Positions 1-5,636 of a stretch of 16,048 nucleotides of DNA are shown one piece after another. The DNA comes from Colimorpha sp045642445. Lineage in GTDB: Bacteria; Bacteroidota; Bacteroidia; Bacteroidales; P3. The translations under genes and the position numbers were made by a program. The notes under the pieces were generated by a model. The model had not been told where the DNA came from. It ran no database searches and saw only the letters and a list, made by a program, of their open reading frames with translations. Position 1 is the first letter of the stretch; every line of letters begins with the position of its first letter. Where the stretch lies: NCBI GenBank assembly GCA_045642445.1, contig JAZUIX010000139.1:1-16048 (forward strand). The letters run 5' to 3'.

Positions 1-430
1 ATTGCTGTGCAGAACGAGGAAGCGTAGCGGGCTACGTGACCGAGTGATAAACAGCAAGATGCCGGAAAACGCCCGAAATCGCAGAAAAGTATTTTATTTT
101 TCATTATCTTCATACGTTGAATTTATAGAACCCACCTTAATAATGTGAGAATGCAATTTTATCGCGAATATCTTGAAAACACGGGGGACTTTGAAAAAAA
201 TGGAGATGAAAAAATGTTCCCAAAATGGTTTGCGAACAACTTTTGAGCAGGCAGGGAAGAGGGTGTTGTGTTTCTGTTGTCAGGGTGTTTGTTACCGAGG
301 CTTTTGATTTTTTATAACTATCATGTACTGAGTATAATAAGTAGCGTATTGTCGGCTCTGTATCCCTCCCCGGGAGCCCCTCCGAAAATGGTATCAACAG
401 CCGTTGTGCAAAATTTTTTTTTTCGAAACA
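1..430. other. Upstream stretch with no recognisable gene
   Basis: I see no convincing gene here. At the left edge a frame is open from base 2 to about 148, and another reads eight codons to a stop at 25-27; either could be the tail of a gene starting outside the window, but neither has a sequence I recognise. Bases 2-57 form a nested inverted repeat: a 7-bp outer pair (2-8 with 51-57) around a pair 23-28/31-36. From about base 90 the DNA becomes AT-rich and looks non-coding. A run of ten T at 414-423 follows a weak 4-bp hairpin (caac/gttg), which might end transcription from the left. An 86-codon minus-strand frame (397-137) has no recognisable domain and is probably chance. Confidence 0.5.
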
Positions 431-460
431 TTATATATTTAAATAAAATTCGTATCTTTG
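431..460 (+). promoter_or_regulatory. Bacteroidota-type promoter for the hydrogenase operon
   Basis: TATCTTTG at 453-460 is an exact match to the Bacteroidota -7 consensus TAnnTTTG. The -33 box (consensus TTTG) is poor: the best candidate at usual spacing is TTAT at 431-434. Transcription would start about 5-8 bases after the -7 box, giving a leader of roughly 75 nt before the first start codon. The A/T-rich sequence and the position directly upstream of a clear operon support the call. Confidence 0.65.
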
Positions 461-464
461 CATA

Positions 465-480
465 TCCACATTAGTGTGGA
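465..480 (+). promoter_or_regulatory. Hairpin at the probable transcript start
   Basis: A perfect 6-bp inverted repeat (tccaca, loop ttag, tgtgga) begins five bases after the -7 box, so it lies at the extreme 5' end of the expected mRNA. It could be an operator or an mRNA-stabilising stem. It does not match the Rex redox-repressor site as I know it. The second promoter in the window has a comparable hairpin in nearly the same position. Confidence 0.4.
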
Positions 481-530
481 GGGTTTTAGTAATTAATTAA
501 CAATTAGAATATTAATCCAAATAAAAACTA

Positions 531-535
531 AGGAG
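531..535 (+). promoter_or_regulatory. Shine-Dalgarno site of the first hydrogenase gene
   Basis: AGGAG lies seven bases before the ATG at 543 and fixes that start. A good Shine-Dalgarno is uncommon in Bacteroidota, where the anti-SD of 16S rRNA is largely sequestered on the ribosome. Confidence 0.65.
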
Positions 536-542
536 ATTACAC

Positions 543-938
543 ATGACAAAAGTAAAATCGTTGGCTGACCTCAAAGCCATGAGAGAAAAGCTTCAGTCGA
601 ATCTGGATGTCCGCGAAAAGGCCGAACACCCCGAGTCGCTTGTGCAAATCAAAGTCGCTATGGCCACCTGCGGTATCGCCGCCGGCGCCAAGCAAGTTAT
701 GGAACACATGATGGCCAAGGCTGAAGAGCTGAAGCTTGCCGCCGTCTTCACCCAGACCGGTTGCATGGGCTACTGCCACGCCGAACCCACCCTGGAAGTC
801 CGCGTCCCGGGCAAAGACCCCATCGTCTTCGGTCACGTTGACAACGACCGCGCCGATGAGATCCTGACCAAGTATGTCATGAATGGCGAATTGGTCGAGG
901 GCATCATCCCTGTCAATTACGAAACTATCGACAAGTAA
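543..938 (+). CDS. hndB: [2Fe-2S] thioredoxin-like hydrogenase accessory subunit (HndB family)
   Basis: This 131-residue protein is the first gene of the hydrogenase operon. After a helical N-terminus (about residues 1-35) it has a thioredoxin-like ferredoxin domain with Cys43 in TCGIAAGA and Cys74/Cys78 in GCMGYCHAEP. The second motif is the C-x3-C half of the fold shared with NuoE and the N-terminus of NuoF. At the place of the first motif's second cysteine (C-x4-C) there is Gly48, so only three of the four usual [2Fe-2S] ligands are visible. Length and context match HndB of NADP-reducing hydrogenases of the Desulfovibrio type, a small protein proposed to carry electrons within the complex. 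It should act in the cytoplasm with the next three products. The start at 543 is set by a Shine-Dalgarno site. The gap to hydB is 18 bases. Family assignment is firm; the exact electron path is inference. Confidence 0.85.
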   Translation: MTKVKSLADLKAMREKLQSNLDVREKAEHPESLVQIKVAMATCGIAAGAKQVMEHMMAKAEELKLAAVFTQTGCMGYCHAEPTLEVRVPGKDPIVFGHVDNDRADEILTKYVMNGELVEGIIPVNYETIDK

Positions 939-942
939 AAAC

Positions 943-947
943 GGAGG
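943..947 (+). promoter_or_regulatory. Shine-Dalgarno site of hydB
   Basis: GGAGG lies nine bases before the ATG at 957, in the 18-base gap after the previous gene. It is the strongest Shine-Dalgarno in the window; the two downstream hydrogenase genes have none. Confidence 0.65.
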
Positions 948-956
948 ACTAAATTT

Positions 957-2771
957 ATGGCAAAATACAAAATGCACGTTCTCATCTGTGGCGGTACTGG
1001 ATGCAAATCCAGCAACAGCCTGGATATTATCGAAAACTTCAAATCTATCCTGAAAGAAAAGAACCTCCAGGACGAGGTGCAGGTCATCAAGACCGGCTGC
1101 TTCGGCTTCTGCGAGAAGGGCCCCATCGTCAAGATCATGCCCGACAACACCTTCTACACCCAGGTGAAGCCCGAAGATGTTCGCCGCATCGTCGAGGAGC
1201 ACCTCGTCAAGGGTCGTAAGGTTCCCGAGCTGCTGTATATGAACCCCGAAAACAAGGAGCATGTCAGCGACTCCAAACACATGGACTTCTACAAAAAACA
1301 GATCCGTATCGCCCTGCGCAACTGCGGTTTTGTGGATCCCGAGAACATCGAAGAGAGCATCTCCCGCGGTGGCTATGAGGCTTTGGCCAAATGTATCACC
1401 GAGATGACTCCTCAGCAGGTTATCGACGAGGTCACCAAGTCCGGTCTCCGCGGCCGTGGCGGTGCCGGTTTCCCCACCGGCGTGAAGTGGGGCCTCTGCG
1501 CCAAGAACAAGGCCGACCAGAAGTACGTCATCTGCAATGCTGACGAGGGCGACCCCGGCGCATTCATGGACCGTTCCATCCTCGAGGGCGACCCCAACAG
1601 CATCGTTGAGGCTATGGCCATCTGCGGCTACGCTATCGGAGCCACCAAGGGTTTGGTCTACATCCGTGCCGAATATCCCCTGGCTATCGACCGCTTGCGT
1701 ATCGCCATCTCCCAGGCCCGCGAATACGGCCTCCTCGGCGACAACATCCTCGGCACCGACTTCTGCTTCGACATCGAGCTCCGCTACGGTGCCGGCGCTT
1801 TCGTCTGCGGTGAGGAAACTGCCCTTATCCACTCCATGGAAGGCAAGCGCGGCGAGCCCACGCTGAAACCTCCATTCCCCGCTGTCAGCGGCTACATGGA
1901 AAAGCCCTCCAACGTCAACAACGTCGAGACTTTCGCCAACGTCCCCGTCATCATCACCAAGGGTGCCGACTGGTTCAAGACCATCGGTACTGAGAAATCT
2001 GCCGGTACCAAGGTGTTCGCCCTCGCCGGCCAGATCAACAACGTGGGTCTTATCGAGGTCCCCATGGGCATCACCCTGCGTGAGATTATCTACGAAATCG
2101 GTGGTGGCATTAAGGGTGGCCGTCAGTTCAAGGCCGTCCAGACCGGTGGTCCTTCCGGCGGATGCTTGACTGCCAAGCACCTCGACACCGCTATCGACTA
2201 CGACAGCCTCGTGGCTGCCGGCTCGATGATGGGTTCCGGCGGTATGGTCGTCATGGACGAAACCAGCTGTATGCCCGCCATCGCCAAGTTCTACCTCGAG
2301 TTCACCTGCGAGGAGAGCTGCGGCAAGTGCTCCCCCTGCCGTATCGGCAACAAGCGCCTCTGCGAAATCCTTCAGAAAATCACCGACGGCCGCGGCATCA
2401 TGGAAGACCTCCAGGAGCTCCGCAACCTTGCCGCCGTTATCAAGGATACCGCTCTCTGCGGCCTCGGCCAGACTTCCCCCAACCCCGTGCTCAGCACCCT
2501 CGACAATTTCTGGGATGAGTATGTGGAACACGTTGTGGACAAGAAGTGCCGCGCAGGCGTCTGCAAGAAACTCATGAAGTACGAAATCGACCGCGAAAAG
2601 TGCATCGGCTGCGGCAAGTGCGCCAAGGGCTGCCCCGCCGAGGCTATCACCCGTACCGACTATATCGCCGAGGGCCACAAGCTGGCTTCGATGACTATCG
2701 ACAGCGAGAAGTGCCTCAAGTGCGGTGCCTGTATCAGCGGCTGTAAATTCGGTGCTATTTCAGTTAAATAA
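957..2771 (+). CDS. hydB: NuoF-like NAD(H)/FMN flavoprotein subunit of [FeFe] hydrogenase (HydB/HndC)
   Basis: This 604-residue protein is the diaphorase subunit that exchanges electrons with NAD(H). Domains in order: a thioredoxin-like [2Fe-2S] domain (Cys11, Cys16, Cys48, Cys52); the NuoF flavoprotein core with the glycine-rich motif GRGGAGFPTG at 166-175, NADEGDPGAF soon after, and CGEETALI from Cys284; an SLBB-type segment (near 360-400); a [4Fe-4S] site with ESCGKCSPCR (Cys455, Cys458, Cys461) and Cys501; and a C-terminal two-cluster ferredoxin (Cys549/552/555/559 and Cys586/589/592/596). This architecture, with both the N-terminal and C-terminal additions, is that of HydB in the Thermotoga-type bifurcating hydrogenase and HndC, and separates it from the respiratory complex I subunit. 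The hydA start follows after 26 bases. NAD rather than NADP use, and bifurcation with ferredoxin, are inferred from the family. Confidence 0.96.
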   Translation: MAKYKMHVLICGGTGCKSSNSLDIIENFKSILKEKNLQDEVQVIKTGCFGFCEKGPIVKIMPDNTFYTQVKPEDVRRIVEEHLVKGRKVPELLYMNPENKEHVSDSKHMDFYKKQIRIALRNCGFVDPENIEESISRGGYEALAKCITEMTPQQVIDEVTKSGLRGRGGAGFPTGVKWGLCAKNKADQKYVICNADEGDPGAFMDRSILEGDPNSIVEAMAICGYAIGATKGLVYIRAEYPLAIDRLRIAISQAREYGLLGDNILGTDFCFDIELRYGAGAFVCGEETALIHSMEGKRGEPTLKPPFPAVSGYMEKPSNVNNVETFANVPVIITKGADWFKTIGTEKSAGTKVFALAGQINNVGLIEVPMGITLREIIYEIGGGIKGGRQFKAVQTGGPSGGCLTAKHLDTAIDYDSLVAAGSMMGSGGMVVMDETSCMPAIAKFYLEFTCEESCGKCSPCRIGNKRLCEILQKITDGRGIMEDLQELRNLAAVIKDTALCGLGQTSPNPVLSTLDNFWDEYVEHVVDKKCRAGVCKKLMKYEIDREKCIGCGKCAKGCPAEAITRTDYIAEGHKLASMTIDSEKCLKCGACISGCKFGAISVK

Positions 2772-2797
2772 TAACCAATAATATTTTTGTAGAAAAA

Positions 2798-4591
2798 ATG
2801 ATTAATGTCACTATAGATAACAAACCGGTTCAAGTTCCTGAAGGCACCACTATTCTGAAAGCTGCCCGCATGGCCGGTATCGATATCCCCACCCTGTGCT
2901 ATTTCGAGCTCAATGGGATGAAATTTGAAAACAAACCTGGCGGATGCCGCGTCTGCGTCGTCGAAGTCGTCAAGGACTTCAACGGCAAGCCCCGCCGCAA
3001 CCTCGCTCCCGCCTGCGCTACCGACTGCGTCGAAGGCATGGAGGTCCTCACCCACAGCGCCCGCGTCATCCACGCCCGCAAAACTGTTGTCGAGCTCATC
3101 CTCTCCGACCACCCCAACGATTGCCTCCAGTGCGAGAAGAATGGCGACTGCGAACTCCAGGCCCTCGCCAAACGCCTCGGCATCAAGGAAATCCCCTTCA
3201 AAGGTGCCCAATCCACCTATCGCAAGGACAGCACCCTCAGCGTCGAGCGCGATATGGACAAGTGCGTCATGTGCCGCCGTTGCGAGACCATGTGCAACAA
3301 GTTCCAGAGTGTCGGTGCCCTCAGCGCCGTCAACCGCGGCTTTGATGCCGTCGTGGCCCCCGCTTTCGAGCAGAATCTTGGCGACAGCAGCTGCGTCAAC
3401 TGCGGCCAGTGCGTCCAGGTCTGCCCCGTCGGAGCTCTCACCCTCGTCGACAATATCAGCGATGTGATGAGGGCTATCGCCGATCCTACTAAGAAAGTTG
3501 TTGTCCAGACCGCTCCCGCCGTCCGCGTGGCCCTCGGCGAAGAGTTCGGCATGGAACCCGGCACTATCGTCACCGGCAAGATGGCCGCTGCTCTGCGCCG
3601 TCTCGGTTTCGACTATGTCTTCGATACTGACTGGAGCGCCGACCTCACCATCATGGAAGAGGGCACCGAGCTCCTCGGCCGTGTGAAGAGCTTCCTCGCT
3701 GGCGACAAGAACGTCAAGCTGCCTCTCTTCACCAGCTGCTGCCCCGGTTGGGTCACCTTCTACGAGAAGAACTTCCCCGACCTGCTCGACTATCCTTCAA
3801 CCGCCAAGTCTCCTCAGCAGATGTTCGGCGCCGTGGCAAAGAACTACTTTGCTCAGAAAATCGGCGTCAAACGTGAAGACCTCGTCGTTGTCTCCATCAT
3901 GCCCTGCCTCGCCAAGAAGAGCGAATGTGCCCGTGACGAGTTCAAGGTCAATGGCGATCCCGATGTCAACTTCTCGCTGACCACCCGCGAACTGGCCCAC
4001 ATGATCAAGCAGTGCAACCTCAACCTCAACGACCTCCCCGAAGAGGACTTCGACAGCCCTCTCGGCCAGTCCACTGGTGCTGCTGTCATCTTCGGTGCCA
4101 CCGGCGGTGTTATGGAAGCTGCCGTCCGTACCGCTTACGAGGTCTACTGCGGCAAACCGCTTGCTAACATCAACCTCGAAGCTGTCCGTGGCATCTATGG
4201 CGACAGCGTCCGTACCGCTACCGTGGACTTCAACGGCCTCCCCGTCAAAGTCGCTATCTGCTACGGTCTCTCCAATGCCCGCAAACTCATGGAAGAGGTT
4301 CGCAACGGCAACCCCAACGGCTACCACTTCATCGAGGTGATGGCTTGCCCCGGCGGCTGCATCGGCGGGGCCGGCCAGCCCTACCACCACGGCCACAGCG
4401 ACATCATCCAGAAACGTATGGAGGCTACCTACCGCGAGGACGCCGGCAAGCCCATCCGCAAGTCTCACGAAAATCCCGACATCATCGCTATTTACAAAGA
4501 GTACTACGGCGAACCTTGCGGCCACCTCAGCCACGAACAGCTCCACACTCATTATTTCGACAAGTCCGACAAGATCGAAGCAACAAAATAA
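2798..4591 (+). CDS. hydA: [FeFe] hydrogenase catalytic subunit (HydA/HndD)
   Basis: This 597-residue subunit reversibly converts protons and electrons to H2. The N-terminus is a NuoG-like [2Fe-2S] ferredoxin domain (Cys34, Cys50, Cys53, Cys73), then a His-Cys3 [4Fe-4S] site (His105, Cys109, Cys112, Cys118), then two [4Fe-4S] motifs (Cys156/159/162/166 and Cys199/202/205/209). The H-cluster domain has all three signatures: TSCCPGW at 312-318, MPCLAKKSE from 368, and EVMACPGGCIGGAGQP with Cys517 and Cys521. The C-terminus (about 535-597) carries the iron-hydrogenase small-subunit domain, fused, with the conserved SHENP and HTHYF-type ending. No ligand is missing, so the enzyme should be active once matured; HydE, HydF and HydG are not in the window. 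With NuoF- and NuoE-like neighbours it fits the NAD(H)-linked trimeric group A hydrogenases. There is no Shine-Dalgarno before its ATG. Confidence 0.97.
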   Translation: MINVTIDNKPVQVPEGTTILKAARMAGIDIPTLCYFELNGMKFENKPGGCRVCVVEVVKDFNGKPRRNLAPACATDCVEGMEVLTHSARVIHARKTVVELILSDHPNDCLQCEKNGDCELQALAKRLGIKEIPFKGAQSTYRKDSTLSVERDMDKCVMCRRCETMCNKFQSVGALSAVNRGFDAVVAPAFEQNLGDSSCVNCGQCVQVCPVGALTLVDNISDVMRAIADPTKKVVVQTAPAVRVALGEEFGMEPGTIVTGKMAAALRRLGFDYVFDTDWSADLTIMEEGTELLGRVKSFLAGDKNVKLPLFTSCCPGWVTFYEKNFPDLLDYPSTAKSPQQMFGAVAKNYFAQKIGVKREDLVVVSIMPCLAKKSECARDEFKVNGDPDVNFSLTTRELAHMIKQCNLNLNDLPEEDFDSPLGQSTGAAVIFGATGGVMEAAVRTAYEVYCGKPLANINLEAVRGIYGDSVRTATVDFNGLPVKVAICYGLSNARKLMEEVRNGNPNGYHFIEVMACPGGCIGGAGQPYHHGHSDIIQKRMEATYREDAGKPIRKSHENPDIIAIYKEYYGEPCGHLSHEQLHTHYFDKSDKIEATK

Positions 4592-4606
4592 AAAACATTT
4601 ATTATT

Positions 4607-5086
4607 ATGGCAAACATTAAGTTATCTGAAGATAAGATCAAAGTCATCAAAGAGATTGCTGCTTCTTTCGGCAATCGTGGTGGTGAGGTCATCAATGTCC
4701 TCCACCAGGTCCAGGGTAAATTCGGTTACCTTCCCGCCGAAGTCCAGGAAGTTGTCGCCAACGAGCTCAACATCCCCGTCTCCCGCGTCTATGGTATCGT
4801 CTCCTTCTACTCCTTCTTCACCATGGAGCCCAAGGGTAAATACCCCATCGACGTCTGCTTGGGTACCGCTTGCTACGTCCGTGGCGCCGAAAAGGTGCTC
4901 GACGCTTTCCAGCGCAACCTCAATGTCGAGGTGGGCAAGTGCACCCCCGACGGCAAGTTCTCGCTGAACACCCTCCGCTGCGTCGGTGCTTGCGGTTTGG
5001 CCCCCGTCGCCATGATTGGTGGCAAGGTCTATGGCCGTCTCACCCCCGACCAGGTGCCCGGCATCCTCGCTGAGTACAAAGACTGA
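4607..5086 (+). CDS. hydC: NuoE-like [2Fe-2S] subunit of [FeFe] hydrogenase (HydC/HndA)
   Basis: This 159-residue protein is the small [2Fe-2S] subunit that pairs with the NuoF-like flavoprotein. An N-terminal helical bundle (about 1-75, with the family's GYLPAEVQE and SRVYGIVSFYSFF stretches) precedes a thioredoxin-like domain with ligands Cys84 and Cys89 (CLGTAC) and Cys125 and Cys129 (CVGAC). Length is normal for NuoE/HydC. It starts 15 bases after hydA with no Shine-Dalgarno; translation may be helped by coupling to hydA. In Desulfovibrio hndABCD and in Thermotoga the NuoE-like gene comes first, whereas here it is last. A strong terminator follows 24 bases after the stop, closing the operon. 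Confidence 0.95.
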   Translation: MANIKLSEDKIKVIKEIAASFGNRGGEVINVLHQVQGKFGYLPAEVQEVVANELNIPVSRVYGIVSFYSFFTMEPKGKYPIDVCLGTACYVRGAEKVLDAFQRNLNVEVGKCTPDGKFSLNTLRCVGACGLAPVAMIGGKVYGRLTPDQVPGILAEYKD

Positions 5087-5110
5087 TACACGCGCACACA
5101 CGCGTATCAA

Positions 5111-5149
5111 TAATAATAGAAGGCTCCCACGTGGAGCCTTCTATTATTA
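5111..5149 (+). terminator. Rho-independent terminator of the hydrogenase operon
   Basis: A perfect 17-bp stem (5111-5127 with 5133-5149) closes a 5-base loop (cacgt). Its inner part is GC-rich (aggctcc/ggagcct) and its 3' arm ends in a T-rich tract, as in an intrinsic terminator; the A-rich 5' arm would let it work on the other strand too. A second, imperfect repeat (gata...cgcg / cgcgtatc) sits between the hydC stop and this stem at 5085-5108. Confidence 0.88.
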
Positions 5150-5162
5150 CCCTACCCCCAGG

Positions 5163-5225
5163 CCTCTCCAGTCTTTCTAGTCGTTCTATACATTCTAGAC
5201 TTTCTATCCCTTCTATCCCTCCAAC
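5163..5225. repeat. Degenerate 9-bp tandem repeat, TTCTA(G/T) core
   Basis: From 5172 to 5216 there are five consecutive 9-base units: tctttctag, tcgttctat, acattctag, actttctat, cccttctat. More decayed units lie on both sides (cctctccag and ccctccaac). The constant part is TTCTA with G or T after it; around 5192 it becomes the palindrome TCTAGA. The tract is pyrimidine-rich on this strand and lies just beyond the operon terminator. Short frames on both strands show three-residue periodicity here, which follows from the 9-base period and is not evidence of coding. Function unknown. Confidence 0.7.
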
Positions 5226-5273
5226 CTTCCCTCCCCGCAATTTTTCCCTCAAACATTTAAAAATTCCTAAAAG

Positions 5274-5304
5274 CTTCTTATGTCAAAAAAAATGTGTATC
5301 TTTG
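5274..5304 (+). promoter_or_regulatory. Bacteroidota-type promoter for the giant surface-protein gene
   Basis: TATCTTTG at 5297-5304 is identical to the -7 box of the hydrogenase promoter and matches TAnnTTTG. The -33 region around 5274-5278 (cttct) is weak. A transcript would start near 5310, giving an untranslated leader of about 215 nt to the preferred start codon, unusually long compared with about 75 nt for the hydrogenase operon. Confidence 0.65.
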
Positions 5305-5313
5305 CCAATTGGA

Positions 5314-5328
5314 CATAGTGTAACTATG
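5314..5328 (+). promoter_or_regulatory. Hairpin at the probable 5' end of the giant-gene transcript
   Basis: A 5-bp inverted repeat (catag, loop tgtaa, ctatg) starts nine bases after the -7 box. Position and size resemble the hairpin after the hydrogenase promoter, and both contain TAGTGT. It may be an operator, an RNA-stabilising stem or chance in AT-rich DNA. Confidence 0.35.
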
Positions 5329-5350
5329 CGCTTTTAAATGCGTGTTTTAT

Positions 5351-5377
5351 AATATATTGAATTGTATTCAGTATATT
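5351..5377 (+). promoter_or_regulatory. Leader hairpin upstream of the giant gene
   Basis: An 11-bp stem with one G-U pair (5351-5361 with 5367-5377) closes a 5-base loop (ttgta). It is made almost only of A-T pairs, lies about 45 bases into the expected leader, and has no T-tract after it, so it is not a typical terminator. The rest of the leader to 5525 is AT-rich and shows no known riboswitch that I recognise. Confidence 0.4.
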
Positions 5378-5525
5378 CGTACTGCATGAAAAAAGCATAT
5401 ATTTACATTGTGTTAGGTAATAAAATGAACTAAAAATAGAAAACAGAGAAAAAGAAATTGTTGGAAAAATAGACTTATTTATCGACACATTCTTGCGTAT
5501 TGAAAGTATAAATATGACATCAGTT

Positions 5526-5636
5526 ATGAAGAAACAAAAATATAATATGAAGAATCTTTTAGGTAACAACTTTTGCAAAAGTGTGGCATTGCTGGCAATA
5601 GTCTTATTGACGGCTTTGCCAGCAGTAAGTGTGGCA
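5526..5636 (+). other. Signal peptide of the giant protein
   Basis: Residues 1-37 have a basic start (several Lys), a hydrophobic core (about 25-32: LLAIVLLT), then PAVSVA before Gln38. Ser-Val-Ala fits the -3/-1 rule of signal peptidase I. There is no lipobox cysteine after the core, so it is not a lipoprotein. It directs Sec export to the periplasm before the T9SS step. Confidence 0.85.

Noticed and set aside
137..397. An 86-codon minus-strand frame in the upstream gap
   Set aside because: Its composition is like the AT-rich gap, the product matches nothing I know, and there is no promoter or ribosome site before its start.
453..542. A riboswitch or Rex operator before the hydrogenase operon
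   Set aside because: The leader is too short for a known riboswitch, and no inverted repeat of the Rex type (TTGTGA...TCACAA) is present.
537..2678. A 713-codon open frame on the minus strand, spanning two hydrogenase genes
   Set aside because: It lies opposite two proteins with full family signatures and is explained by their strong GC-rich codon bias, which removes stops on the other strand. Its product is low-complexity Ala/Val/Gly/Asp with no domain.
957..5086. The operon as part of respiratory complex I
   Set aside because: The NuoF-like protein has the N-terminal [2Fe-2S] and C-terminal ferredoxin additions, and the next gene carries complete H-cluster motifs. No membrane Nuo subunit is present.
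5493..5525. TTG at 5493 as start of the giant protein
   Set aside because: It would put extra residues before the lysine-rich signal peptide start and has no ribosome site. ATG 5526 gives a more typical exported N-terminus, though ATG 5514 and 5547 cannot be excluded.
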